This document shows, piece by piece, positions 42,513 to 52,736 of a stretch of DNA of 64,000 bases. The stretch comes from CBDCYS01 sp965226245 (GTDB lineage Bacteria > Acidobacteriota > Terriglobia > Bryobacterales > UBA6623), in contig CBDDCL010000015.1 of the NCBI GenBank assembly GCA_965226245.1, positions 4,216,001 through 4,280,000 of the forward strand, read 5' to 3'. The notes under the pieces are model-generated. The model searched no databases and was not told the origin of the DNA. It saw nothing but the letters and a program-made list of their open reading frames with translations. A program made the position numbers and the translations under genes. Within the stretch, counting starts at the first letter, position 1. Every line of letters starts with the position of its first letter.

Positions 42513-44098
42513 AACAAATCCTCTGTGCATTCCTATTCGTGATTTCACTGGCCGGCCAAGTACCTTATGAAAGAATCCTCCATGCCGACCGGAAACCGGA
42601 AAGTTGGTTGACGTATTCGGGCACGTACCGCTCTCACCGGTATTCCACGCTGGACGAAATCACTCGTGAAAACGTCAGCCGCTTGCAGCCGGCATGGATG
42701 TATCAGATCCGTGCGCAGCACAAATTCGAAGTCTCGCCGCTGGTGGTGGACGGGATCATGTACATCACTGAACCCCCGAGCGATGTGACCGCCCTCGACC
42801 TTCGAACCGGACGTCCGGTCTGGAGCTACCGGCGAAGCCTGCCCGAAGGCGTGATCGCTTGCTGTGGTCAAGTAAACCGCGGAGTGGCCTTTCTGGATGA
42901 TCAGATTTTCGTCGGTACGGTGGACGCCTACCTGGTTGCGCTTGACGCCAAGACAGGCCGGGTGCGGTGGGAAACCAAGGTTTCCGATTACAAGAGCGCT
43001 CACTCCGTCACGGTGGCGCCGCTGGCGGTGAAAGACAAAATCATCGTGGGAATCGCCGGCGGCGAATACGGAATCCGCGGATTCCTCGATGCCTACGATG
43101 CCAAGACGGGAAAGCTGGCGTGGCGTTTCTGGACCGTTCCCGGTCCCGGAGAACCCGGAAACGAAACCTGGTCGGGCGATAGCTGGAAACGCGGAGGCGC
43201 GCCAACCTGGACCACCGGCTCCTACGACCCGGAGCTGAACCTTATCTACTGGGGGACGGGCAATCCAGGTCCTGACTTTATCGGTGAGGTGCGGCTGGGC
43301 GACAATCTTTATTCCGAATGCCTGATTGCTTTGGACGCCGACACAGGCGAGCTGAAATGGTATTTTCAATTCCTGCCGCACGACATCCACGATTACGACG
43401 CAACGCAAGTTCCGGTCTTGCTCGATGCGGACTTTCAGGGAAAACCCCGGAAGCTGGTCCTATTCGCCAACCGTAACGCGTTCTATTACGTCCTCGACCG
43501 GGTCACGGGTGAATATTTGGTTGGCAAGGAATTTGCCCATCAGACCTGGGCGAAAGGGCTGGATGAGAACGGCAGGCCCATCGAGAATCTAGAGACGGTA
43601 CCTAGCGTGGAGGGGGCGCTGGTTTACCCCGACGACGATGGCGCGGCAAATTGGTATAGCCCTTCCTATAGCCCGCAAACGAATCTTTTCTATCAGAATG
43701 TCCGCGATAAAGGCGCCATCTACTATCGCGGCGGTGAAATCTATGAAACGGGCAAGCTTTACTTAGGAGCCAGCCGCCGGACGGTTACCGGCGAAGATCC
43801 GAAAGGATTCTTGCGCGCGCTCCAGCCGCTGACTGGGGAACTCGTTTGGGAGTTCCCGCTGCAGTCCCCGCCCTGGGCTGGCCTTCTATCGACGGCGGGC
43901 GGACTGGTCTTCTCCGGGACCATGGAAGGCGACTTTTTCGCCGCCGACGCCAAGACCGGGGAGATCCTGTGGCGTTTTCAAACCGGAGGAGCCTGCTACG
44001 CGAATCCCATTAGCTATGTGAGCGAGGGCAAGCAATATATCGCCATCGCGAGTGGCGGCGCGTTAATCACGTTCGCCCTCGATCCCAAAACGAAATAG
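42509..44098 (+). CDS. PQQ-dependent (quinoprotein) alcohol dehydrogenase
   Basis: 529 residues with a short signal peptide (MKQILCAFLFVISLAGQ). Tryptophan-docking propeller repeats (ALDAKTGRVRWET, AYDAKTGKLAWRF, ALDADTGELKWYF, AADAKTGEILWRF) are present. The vicinal Cys118-Cys119 form the ring disulfide over PQQ. Glu186 and Asn252 (GTGNP) are expected metal ligands, and Asp295 in HDIHDYDA is the catalytic base. The residue two positions later is Asp297. In XoxF/ExaF-type enzymes an extra Asp at this +2 position marks lanthanide dependence, whereas calcium types have Ala or Ser. It oxidises a primary alcohol or similar substrate in the periplasm and passes electrons to the adjacent cytochrome. 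It lacks a fused cytochrome domain. Confidence 0.93.
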   Translation: MKQILCAFLFVISLAGQVPYERILHADRKPESWLTYSGTYRSHRYSTLDEITRENVSRLQPAWMYQIRAQHKFEVSPLVVDGIMYITEPPSDVTALDLRTGRPVWSYRRSLPEGVIACCGQVNRGVAFLDDQIFVGTVDAYLVALDAKTGRVRWETKVSDYKSAHSVTVAPLAVKDKIIVGIAGGEYGIRGFLDAYDAKTGKLAWRFWTVPGPGEPGNETWSGDSWKRGGAPTWTTGSYDPELNLIYWGTGNPGPDFIGEVRLGDNLYSECLIALDADTGELKWYFQFLPHDIHDYDATQVPVLLDADFQGKPRKLVLFANRNAFYYVLDRVTGEYLVGKEFAHQTWAKGLDENGRPIENLETVPSVEGALVYPDDDGAANWYSPSYSPQTNLFYQNVRDKGAIYYRGGEIYETGKLYLGASRRTVTGEDPKGFLRALQPLTGELVWEFPLQSPPWAGLLSTAGGLVFSGTMEGDFFAADAKTGEILWRFQTGGACYANPISYVSEGKQYIAIASGGALITFALDPKTK

Positions 44099-44325
44099 GC
44101 CCTCCGAAACGCTCCTAATTTTAATGCCGGAGATGCGATAAGACGGCGAAGGCAGATCGCACAGGAAAAGCGCCAGTATCAGTCTTCGTATCCAGCCAAG
44201 GTGGCTAATGCCGAGCGAATCTATGCTCGGGCGGAGCAACTGCACTCAGAAGGCTTTTACGCCGAAGTTGCGAATTGGCGGGTCCAGAAGTTCGTTCGGC
44301 GTTAGCGTCAGGCCAAGGCCAACCA
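44099..44325. other. intergenic, nothing recognised
   Basis: Converging ends of the PQQ dehydrogenase and the sialidase-like gene. One short stem (CCGAGC / GCTCGG, 44212-44231) is the only structure seen; no T-run follows it. Confidence 0.4.
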
Positions 44326-45510
44326 TCAAGCGTCTTGAGGCCAAACCGACAGGTCCCAGCGCGCCACACCCATGTGATAGCGCTGGTGCCAGGGAAGACC
44401 GTAGGCGGCCCACTTGGGTTGCTTCGGGCCGAAGTAGTAGGCCGTGACAATCGAGCCGTCGTCGAGTTGCACGCTGGAAGGATAGCCACAGTCGGTCTTG
44501 TGCCAATCGCGGTGCGGCGCTGATACCAGTACCACCGGATACGACCACGACTTCCCGGCGTCGCTGCTCATACGCAACACCACGCCAAACAACCCGGGAA
44601 TGCGGCTCGTGAACGAGCACAGCAGACGTCCGTCCGCCAATTCCAACAGGTGCGCGTTCTCCTGCCCCTGGGGCGATAACGGCTTCGGCGGCGACCAGGT
44701 TTTGCCCTCGTCGCTCGATTCGAACAGGACTTCGCCGCTGCCGTGCGGCAACACGCCGTCCATGCGGTCGAGACAGCTCGTCCGCCCAACCGCCAGCCAG
44801 TTGCCCGCACGGCGGCGTATGATGTGCGTCTCTCCCACTTCCGCAACAGCCCGCTCACCGCCCCAGGTGAGGCCCCCGTCCTCACTGAAGAAGACCGCGG
44901 AGCGGCGTCCCCGCGGCGGTTTGTTCGTACCGATGTACATCGGACAGGCGAGCCGTCCGTCGGGCAGCGGGAAGATGTCGCCATGGGGGACGAGCTTGAT
45001 GTCGAGCAGGTCCCGGCGCCAGGTCTTGCCGTTGTCGCGTGAGATGCAGCGCTGCAGTGGGAGAAAGGGTCTCTTTTGCCCTTCGTGGTAGCCGCTGACG
45101 ATGGCCACGAGGTCTCCATCGGCATTCAGACCCACGGCGTGATTCATGCGAATCGCGTTGGGCTCCTCGGGATGATCGGTGATTTTGCTCCGCAGAACCC
45201 AGTTAACGCCACGATCCTGGCTGACCCATAGCTCGACGTCGCTGTTGCTTCCGTAGCCGTGGCTCGGGTGGTTGTAGACGGCCGCCGCCAGATCGCCGTT
45301 CGGCAGCTTGGTGAGATTGGGCCACAGCCCCTTGTCATCAATGGCCACATGGAACTCCGCACCGGGCAACAGTTGACAACCGTTGAGACCGCTTGCGGAG
45401 AAGGGTTTGCCTTCGACCGTGGTGACGGTGGCACTTCCAGCGAACACCGAGCTGGCCAGAGCGGCCGGGGCGGTCCGCAGCAACTCGCGACGAGTTCTTC
45501 GATGGGTCAT
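44326..45510 (-). CDS. sialidase-like BNR/Asp-box exported protein
   Basis: 394 residues from the ATG at 45510 (AGGAG eight bases upstream). A twin-arginine-like leader (RRTRRELLRTAPAALASS) suggests Tat export. Five Asp-boxes (SxDxGxTW type) are visible: SQDRGVNW, SRDNGKTW, SEDGGLTW, SSDEGKTW and SSDAGKSW, arranged as blades of a six-bladed propeller. The RIP-like motif of true sialidases is not obvious, though an Arg-rich HIIRRR segment occurs. Probable glycosidase or sugar-binding protein; substrate unknown. It resembles, and may be related to, the pseudogene fragment at 16633-16902. Confidence 0.85.
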   Translation of the reverse strand: MTHRRTRRELLRTAPAALASSVFAGSATVTTVEGKPFSASGLNGCQLLPGAEFHVAIDDKGLWPNLTKLPNGDLAAAVYNHPSHGYGSNSDVELWVSQDRGVNWVLRSKITDHPEEPNAIRMNHAVGLNADGDLVAIVSGYHEGQKRPFLPLQRCISRDNGKTWRRDLLDIKLVPHGDIFPLPDGRLACPMYIGTNKPPRGRRSAVFFSEDGGLTWGGERAVAEVGETHIIRRRAGNWLAVGRTSCLDRMDGVLPHGSGEVLFESSDEGKTWSPPKPLSPQGQENAHLLELADGRLLCSFTSRIPGLFGVVLRMSSDAGKSWSYPVVLVSAPHRDWHKTDCGYPSSVQLDDGSIVTAYYFGPKQPKWAAYGLPWHQRYHMGVARWDLSVWPQDA

Positions 45511-46370
45511 GGCGGTTCTCCTGAGGTTCTCCTGAGGTGTCCATTGTACACTGGGACTAGCTCTCGGTCCGCAGATTACGCAGATTCTCACAGATGAAAG
45601 GCTCCGACGATGAACCCTGAACCTAAAGAATCGGCTGGTTGCTTTTGCTGCTCGGGCTGAACCCGATCGCCCCGCCGGACACCTTTGCCGTTTCCGCACA
45701 TCATACCTGAATCCGGCGGCCAGGCCAGATTTCTGCTTATTGGGGCAAAGCGGCCTGTTTTTGACGACTTCCTTGGCTTTTGGAGCAACTATGTACGTTA
45801 AAGCTCGACTCTAGGCGCTGAGGCATGGATTTTCTGGAAGACGCTTAAGTCGTTTTGTTTCAGTGATGTTTTCAGGCTATTTGGATGAATGAAGGACCGT
45901 TTTCAACGGTCTCCCAACTGCGGATTCATAGAAACGGACCGTCCTCTCAATTACACGGTGAGCGCGGAGGCGCCGAACTCCTTCCCGAACTCCACCGAAC
46001 TCCAAGGACGTGTCGAATAGTCCAGAAAGCCATTCTGGGTCGAGTTTGGAAGTCAACCCAGCTCACTATTTACGATCATAGCTTGCCCGTTCTCGGAAAG
46101 GACTGGTTTCTCACGACTTTGGAAGCCTTGGAGGCGGAACTTTGCCGCACGCCGGAGGCGAGAATTGCTTGTATTCCCGTCCTAGGCGGTGTATCATGGC
46201 CAAGGTGAAACTCGAATCGGCAGCAACTAATTAATTTCCTCTGCGGTGCAGATAATTCTTTGGCGACAAGCTACCGCAAGCCGAGGAAATCGACCAATTC
46301 GGGATATAAGATGAGCTTCAGGAAGGCAAACGTCACCTGAGTAACCTCGGTGCGGGAGGAGGGCTTCTTC
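45511..46370. other. 860-bp intergenic region upstream of the SIR2 operon
   Basis: No gene with a believable domain. One 107-codon open frame (45885-46208) has random-looking composition. A stem GACCGTT / AACGGTC lies near 45896-45912. The promoter of the SIR2 gene should lie in the last 150 bases, but no clear -35/-10 pair stands out. Confidence 0.4.
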
Positions 46371-47354
46371 ATGGCTTTGGTCAGCCGTATGATCGATGAG
46401 AACGGTCAGCCAAAGTACGTATACAAATCGACTCTCGAACGGCTCGCCAGTCACCTGCTTAAGGGCAAGTGCTTGCCGTTTTTGGGAGCTGGCGCTTCGG
46501 CCGATCCGAACAAACCGGACCTTCCTACCGCGGCGCGACTTTCCGAGCTATTGGCGAGGAAATGTGACCTGCGCTGGCATGAGTACATCCCCCTTTCGAC
46601 CATCGCCTTCTACTTTGAATTCTTTTTTGCCCGTGATGACCTGAATGACTTCCTCGCTAATCAGATAGGCAAATCAATCATCGAACCCTCCGAGAGCATC
46701 GAAAAGTTGGTTGAAATTATCACGGTCGTGGAGGAGCGCCGCGGACCTTTGCTGGTGGTAACCACCAACTATGATCAACACTTTGAGAAAACTTATGAGG
46801 CAGCCACGGGGCGGCTGCCAGAAGTCATCGTCTATAAAGGCGGCCATAATCCTAATGATCGAATGGCAAAGCTTCACGCCAAGGCCGACGAGTGGTGGGA
46901 TGTGGGGGACAGGTCGGCCCTCTACAAAATGCACGGCTGCATTTCTGATCCTTCCGGCCAAAACCTGGTTGTCACAGAGGAAGACTACGTTAATTTCCTT
47001 ACGAACGCGCTCAGCGAGGACGAAAAGAAACGGGTCCTTCACCGAGTGCGCGGCAAGATCGCCCGGGGCACGATTCTTTTTGTGGGGTACAGTTTGGCGG
47101 ATTGGAATTTCCGAGTGATCTTTAAGGCCACCGCCGAAAGAGAGGAGGCCCGTACCACCAAGTCGTACGCGGTTCAGTACAATCCGAAAGCTGAATCGGA
47201 GATGACCGACCTCGAGAGGACTCGGCGGGACGCTTTGGTGGAATTTTGGGGGAAAAAGAATGTGGACATTATCAACGTGGACGGTGCGCAGTTTATGGGT
47301 GACTTGCTGGTGGCAGTTCGCAAACAAATCCAGCCGGTAGCAGCAACAGCTTGA
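46371..47354 (+). CDS. SIR2-family protein (putative NAD-consuming effector)
   Basis: 327 residues from the ATG at 46371 (GGGAGGA at 46354-46360); a GTG at 46350 is in frame but badly placed. SIR2-type Rossmann features: FLGAGAS at 38-43 (NAD-binding glycine loop), TTNYD at 131-135, KMHG with His188 at the position of the catalytic base, VVTEEDY, and FVGYSLADWNFR near the end. Defence SIR2 proteins deplete NAD+ on infection when triggered by a sensor. The neighbouring STAND NTPase gene starts one base after this stop codon, the usual pairing. The gene appears intact. Confidence 0.88.
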   Translation: MALVSRMIDENGQPKYVYKSTLERLASHLLKGKCLPFLGAGASADPNKPDLPTAARLSELLARKCDLRWHEYIPLSTIAFYFEFFFARDDLNDFLANQIGKSIIEPSESIEKLVEIITVVEERRGPLLVVTTNYDQHFEKTYEAATGRLPEVIVYKGGHNPNDRMAKLHAKADEWWDVGDRSALYKMHGCISDPSGQNLVVTEEDYVNFLTNALSEDEKKRVLHRVRGKIARGTILFVGYSLADWNFRVIFKATAEREEARTTKSYAVQYNPKAESEMTDLERTRRDALVEFWGKKNVDIINVDGAQFMGDLLVAVRKQIQPVAATA

Positions 47355-49688
47355 AATGTCATCCACTATGACTCTGGCAACAACAGAAAACCCCTGGCGG
47401 TTCCTTCAATCCTTGCGAGGTGATTCGGCCGCCGACCGAGAGTTGGTCAAGCAAACTCGAAAGGATGAGCTCCGCGTTGTCATAGACATGGTCGCGTCAT
47501 CCCGCGCCTCCATACTTTACGCCTATTCCGGTTACGGGAAAAGCTCCCTCATCAATGCGGGTCTCCTCCCCTACTTTCACGAGGAGGAATACCCGGTTTA
47601 TCGTACTCGGCCCCGGCCCCCGTGGTGTCCTGACAATCCCCTGAGGGCCTTCAAGGAATCGATGCTTCGAGAGATACAAGCCCCAATAGGGGATCCAAGA
47701 CCTAATGCTTTTGCGACAGGCACGGGTGAAGCTGCAAGCCCAGCGATTAAGCGACGTCGGTGACCTGGATCAGATCCTCGCCCAGATCGAGTCACGACTA
47801 TCCCGTCCGTCGCCCGACCAGGCTGATCAGAACCGCCACAGTGACGAACTTCTTGAACACATCGACAAACCGCTCCCCGAATTCATGAGCAAGGTTCACT
47901 CTCTCACTTCGTCGGAAAGCCGTATGGTTTTCGTGTGTGACCAGTTCGAAGAGCTATTCGTCCATTATGCCGACACACCTGAGCTGGACGAGTTCATAGG
48001 CGCCCTGGGCGAGGTTTGGGGGTTGCACGACTTGCCGGTTCACTTTCTCTTCTCGATGCGGGAGGAATGGGTCGGCAGTATGATCGCCTTCCGAAAAGTA
48101 ATCCCCGACATATTTTCGAACTATTTCAAGCTGACACCGTTACGGCGCGATACCTGTAGGTCTGTTCTTGAGTTGCCCGCGAAATCCCGAGGCATGGTGT
48201 TCGACAGCGATGCTGTCGACAAGATCCTCATTGATCTTGCCGAAAACTATTCGATGAATGCTCGGAAGCGTTCTGCCGAGGTCCACTTTGCGCGGTCGTC
48301 CGAGAAGGACCCTTTCATTGAGCTTCCCGCTTTGCAAGTCGTTCTCGATCGTCTCTGGCAGACACGAGCAAAACATAAAAACCCGTTCACCTTGGCCCAT
48401 TATGAATCTCTTGGCGGCGGAGACACCGCCTCTGAGCCGGAGATAGACACGGCTATCCGGGAAGAGGGGACGCCGAAAGGGTCGCCCGCGAAGAACGTTC
48501 TGGACAATTACATGACCGAGATGCTGGATGGCTTGCGCGACGCGCGAACTTATCCGGCTTCGGTGTGGAAGGACTTGAGAATCGACACATTGTATCTGCT
48601 CACGGACAAGACCCGGCACAGGAGAGCGCTCGTCGAGTCCCGTCTGATCGAAGAGCTGAACCAGATTCGGCCGACAGAATTGGATTTGCCGAGGGTGGAC
48701 AGCAAACTGTTGGGGCAGGTTTTACGCCCACTCATCGAGGTGAGACTCGTCCAAGTCGAGACGACTGTTGGGGACGAGAACCAGTATGAGCTGGCCCACG
48801 ATTTCGCTGTCCGCTCCGTTGTTGCAGCCTGGCGGCAAATTGACCGCCGGCGAACAGGTCAGTTGGCGCTGCAGGCGCGTTTGCGCGAGGAGCAGAAGGC
48901 TGACCTGGAAAAGCTAAGCGACGCTCAGAAAGGAGCCCTGCGGACTTTCTTGATCGTTCCCACTGTCGCGGCGGCAGTAATGTTCGTAGCCATAGTGTGG
49001 ATTCTCGAATCGCCCGGAGACTTTTTCAACAGCGGTTTGACACCTTTCGGCTGGATCATGACTTCAGCTGCGACGTATACTTTGGTGACAGGCATTGCTC
49101 GCCGAGTTCGGCTGCACATCATCTTGGGGGCGTTGTTCGTCGCATGCACGCTGATCTTGCTAGTTGACGCACAAAACCATGAAGGATCAGGCTACGACCA
49201 TGCTCGCGCAGACTTTCTCATTTTCACCTTGCCCCTTGGCTTTTGGTATCTGTTTTTCTTTCCTCTCAACATCATGGATGTGCTCAGACGCCTGAACGGA
49301 TCGTTGGCCCTTCGCCGGATGATGTCAATTATGTGGGCGGAGTTGGTCGATATCGCTGTGATGGCAGGTCTACTCGTTCTCGTGGAGGCCTCCGCCGGAG
49401 CCATAGGCATAGCAGGTGTACTTGCCCTCGTGGTTGTGCTGGCGAAAACAGGAAAGACGCCTGGATTCGGCCTCGGGGGATTCGAGATTCGACGATCTAC
49501 CGGCGATCCAGTCGGATTTCTTAGAGCGCTGTTTCGTCAGTTGGCGCTATTTCTTTGGGGTGCGCCGGTGGCTGGCGCAGTCGCGTTGTTTATCGTCATG
49601 GCGGAGCCGTGGTACGACAGCTCCGATTTGATAGAGATGTATGCCGTCGCCTGCGCACTGTGGTTGCCCTGGTTGATCATTAGTCCAA

Positions 49689-50715
49689 ATGGGGTATTTA
49701 GTTGACTCCAGTAGCCACTACATCTTGGGGGTGGGGGTGCCGGCCCTGGTGGCCTCGACCATTGTCTTATAGGGAGCAGGGTCGGCGGCGACCGCCTGCT
49801 GGAGGAGGCGATAGAAAAGTTTGCCGCGCGACCGTGAGGTCCGCCGGTTGAAGCGGAACGTGAACTCGTCCAGGTAGTAGTCCAAATACTCGTGACTGAC
49901 AGCCCCCTGGTGGGTCCCCAACAGCCAGCGCTTTAGCAGAGAGGCGACACGATGGACTCTCGGCAGCAGCTTACTCGCCGATTGCCGCTTCCCGCGCAGC
50001 ACGGTGACTTCATGGCGGTATCCTTTGTTCTCCAATCCCGCATAGCCTTCCCAGCCGTCGGTGTGCACGAGGCTGCCAGGTTGGATAGCTTCTTCGACAA
50101 AGGCTTCCAAGCTCGCCGCTGAGGCATCCGCGATCCGACGGAGCCGGATGCGACCCATACCGCGCCCATCCTCCTCGGCAGCAACCGCAACTAACGCTTT
50201 GCCAACCATTTCGCGACCTCGGACGCCCTCTTCGACTCCGCCCACATACGTTTCGTCCACCTCCACCCGGCCGACCAGCCGATTGCGACCGGGGCGCACC
50301 ATGGCGCGGCGGAACTTGTGCAGCCAGGTCCAGGCGGTTACATAGCTACCCAAACCCAAGACCCGCTGCAACTCCAGCGCGCTGGCCCCGCCTTTTTGCG
50401 TTGTCACCCACCAAGCCGCCCGGAACCACAACGTCAAGGGCTTGCGGGTGTCCTGGAAAATCGTGCCCGCCGTCACCGAGGCCTGGTAACCGCAGTCGGC
50501 GCAGAGCAGCAGATTGCGTTTGCTGGCCCATGAGGACTGGATCCCACAGCGCGGGCACACGAACCCCTCCGGCCAGCGCAGCTTCAGCAGGTACTCCCGG
50601 CACGCCTCCTCGGTCGAGAATCGAGCTTCCAACTCGACGAGGTTTCGGGGGTAGTCCTCCTTCATGCCCCCAACCACAACATATTGTGGCTACTGGAGTC
50701 AACTAAATACCCCAT
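49689..50715 (-). mobile_element. IS1595-family element, copy 4 (1,027 bp)
   Basis: 9-bp direct repeats TTAGTCCAA at 49680-49688 and 50716-50724, one base more than in copies 1-3. Inserted in the RDD-like part of the STAND gene, against the direction of the gene. Confidence 0.95.
49718..50665 (-). CDS. IS1595-family transposase, copy 4
   Basis: Same 315-residue protein as the other copies. Opposite in orientation to the interrupted operon. Confidence 0.95.
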   Translation of the reverse strand: MKEDYPRNLVELEARFSTEEACREYLLKLRWPEGFVCPRCGIQSSWASKRNLLLCADCGYQASVTAGTIFQDTRKPLTLWFRAAWWVTTQKGGASALELQRVLGLGSYVTAWTWLHKFRRAMVRPGRNRLVGRVEVDETYVGGVEEGVRGREMVGKALVAVAAEEDGRGMGRIRLRRIADASAASLEAFVEEAIQPGSLVHTDGWEGYAGLENKGYRHEVTVLRGKRQSASKLLPRVHRVASLLKRWLLGTHQGAVSHEYLDYYLDEFTFRFNRRTSRSRGKLFYRLLQQAVAADPAPYKTMVEATRAGTPTPKM

Positions 50716-51425
50716 TTAGTCCAATACTGATCCTTCGGGGAAAGCACCGCCGCAATCTTTATGACATCATCTGCGGGACTGTCCCCGTTGGCGTAGGTTA
50801 CGACTTGCCGAAGGCGGACGAAGAAGATCACCAAGAGTCCGGGTTCAACATATCAGAAGCCCCAGTCAGCAAAGCGGAGCGTCCAAGTCTATTCGGTTCG
50901 ACGAAATCGTAGTCCCGATTGAGAATTCGCACATGCAAGGGTTACGAGCGGCCGAACACGAGAGGCAACCGTAAGTTGACCTCCAGCCAGCCATGAGCGA
51001 AATCCCCCCCGAAGCCATCGAAATCATCCCAGAGATCCTCTGGTTCATCCTGGCTCTGGTCTTCGTGCTGCTCTTCTACAAGCCCATTCGCGACGACCTG
51101 TTGCCGAAGCTCACCAGTTTCAGCGCGGGCGGTGTCGAAATCAATTTCAATTCCGTCCAGGAGTCAATGGATGAGGCGTTAGAGCTGGCCCAAAAGTCAC
51201 CGCAATGGAAGGTTGCGGTTACGCCGAAGCAGAAACAAAGAGCCTTGAATCGTGCTAAGCAGCACCTGGACATTCTTAGAAACACTCAAATACTCTGGGT
51301 AGACGACCACCCCGACAACAACGCCAACGAACGACGGATGTTCCGACAACTCAAGGTGGACATCGACTTTGCCAAGACCACGCAGGAAGCCCTCAAGATG
51401 GTACAGAACGAGCCGTATGACGTGA

Positions 51426-52452
51426 ATGGGGTATTTAGTTGACTCCAGTAGCCACTACATCTTGGGGGTGGGGGTGCCGGCCCTGGTGGCCTCGACCATT
51501 GTCTTATAGGGAGCAGGGTCGGCGGCGACCGCCTGCTGGAGGAGGCGATAGAAAAGTTTGCCGCGCGACCGTGAGGTCCGCCGGTTGAAGCGGAACGTGA
51601 ACTCGTCCAGGTAGTAGTCCAAATACTCGTGACTGACAGCCCCCTGGTGGGTCCCCAACAGCCAGCGCTTTAGCAGAGAGGCGACACGATGGACTCTCGG
51701 CAGCAGCTTACTCGCCGATTGCCGCTTCCCGCGCAGCACGGTGACTTCATGGCGGTATCCTTTGTTCTCCAATCCCGCATAGCCTTCCCAGCCGTCGGTG
51801 TGCACGAGGCTGCCAGGTTGGATAGCTTCTTCGACAAAGGCTTCCAAGCTCGCCGCTGAGGCATCCGCGATCCGACGGAGCCGGATGCGACCCATACCGC
51901 GCCCATCCTCCTCGGCAGCAACCGCAACTAACGCTTTGCCAACCATTTCGCGACCTCGGACGCCCTCTTCGACTCCGCCCACATACGTTTCGTCCACCTC
52001 CACCCGGCCGACCAGCCGATTGCGACCGGGGCGCACCATGGCGCGGCGGAACTTGTGCAGCCAGGTCCAGGCGGTTACATAGCTACCCAAACCCAAGACC
52101 CGCTGCAACTCCAGCGCGCTGGCCCCGCCTTTTTGCGTTGTCACCCACCAAGCCGCCCGGAACCACAACGTCAAGGGCTTGCGGGTGTCCTGGAAAATCG
52201 TGCCCGCCGTCACCGAGGCCTGGTAACCGCAGTCGGCGCAGAGCAGCAGATTGCGTTTGCTGGCCCATGAGGACTGGATCCCACAGCGCGGGCACACGAA
52301 CCCCTCCGGCCAGCGCAGCTTCAGCAGGTACTCCCGGCACGCCTCCTCGGTCGAGAATCGAGCTTCCAACTCGACGAGGTTTCGGGGGTAGTCCTCCTTC
52401 ATGCCCCCAACCACAACATATTGTGGCTACTGGAGTCAACTAAATACCCCAT
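51426..52452 (-). mobile_element. IS1595-family element, copy 5 (1,027 bp)
   Basis: Intact copy joined to a rearranged derivative on its right. The target repeat TGACGTGA lies at 51418-51425 and again at 52737-52744, outside the derivative, so full copy plus derivative together occupy one target site. Confidence 0.93.
51455..52402 (-). CDS. IS1595-family transposase, copy 5
   Basis: Same 315-residue protein as the other copies, opposite in orientation to the receiver gene it splits. Confidence 0.95.
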   Translation of the reverse strand: MKEDYPRNLVELEARFSTEEACREYLLKLRWPEGFVCPRCGIQSSWASKRNLLLCADCGYQASVTAGTIFQDTRKPLTLWFRAAWWVTTQKGGASALELQRVLGLGSYVTAWTWLHKFRRAMVRPGRNRLVGRVEVDETYVGGVEEGVRGREMVGKALVAVAAEEDGRGMGRIRLRRIADASAASLEAFVEEAIQPGSLVHTDGWEGYAGLENKGYRHEVTVLRGKRQSASKLLPRVHRVASLLKRWLLGTHQGAVSHEYLDYYLDEFTFRFNRRTSRSRGKLFYRLLQQAVAADPAPYKTMVEATRAGTPTPKM

Positions 52453-52736
52453 TTGACGTGGACTGGATAGCAAACGCCCACAGTCCGCTGGTCCCCAACA
52501 GCCAGCGCTTTAGCAGAGACACCCGGCAGCAGCTTACTCGCCGATTGCCGCTTCCCGCGCAGCACGGTGACTTCCGGCCAGCGCAGCTTCAGCAGGTACT
52601 CCCGGCACGCCTCCTCGGTCGAGAATCGAGCTTCCAACTCGACGAGGTTTCGGGGGTAGTCCTCCTTCATGCCCCCAACCACAACATATTGCGGTACTGG
52701 AGTCAACTTGCCCATGGCTACTGGAAATACCCCATT
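52453..52736 (-). mobile_element. internally deleted, rearranged IS1595 derivative
   Basis: About 284 bp. Blocks matching the IS: 52488-52519, 52524-52574 and 52575-52691 (transposase start through LRWPE), each corresponding to separate parts of the full copy. The end is scrambled (TACTGGAGTCAACTT, then CTACTGGAAATACCCC). On the minus strand the deletion leaves one open frame joining MKEDYPRN...LRWPE to VTVLRGKRQSASKLL, without zinc ribbon tail or catalytic core. TTGACGTG flanks it at 52453-52460 and 52736-52743. Confidence 0.75.

Larger units (their letters stand above)
47356..50912 (+). pseudogene. STAND NTPase with RDD-type membrane tail, frameshifted and IS-interrupted
   Basis: N-terminal part: P-loop AYSGYGKSS (Gly61-Lys62-Ser63), then NPLRAFKESMLREI. 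The frame fails near 47700-47704 and continues from 47705 (LLRQARVKLQ). Walker B is MVFVCDQFEELF, followed by the FLFSMREEW sensor region and winged-helix-like segments to about residue 520. The C-terminal third has several membrane helices (TFLIVPTVAAAVMFVAIVW; FLIFTLPLGFWYLFFFPLNI; and others) and an RDD-like domain (AELVDIAVMAG; FEIRRSTGDPVGFLRALFRQ). IS1595 copy 4 interrupts it. After removal of the 9-bp duplication the frame reads on as LILRGKHRRNLYDIICGT, the end of the RDD-like fold, and stops at 50912. Original length about 840 residues. Confidence 0.85.

Noticed and set aside
45885..46208. 107-codon open frame upstream of the SIR2 gene
   Set aside because: No ribosome site, no domain, composition like non-coding DNA.
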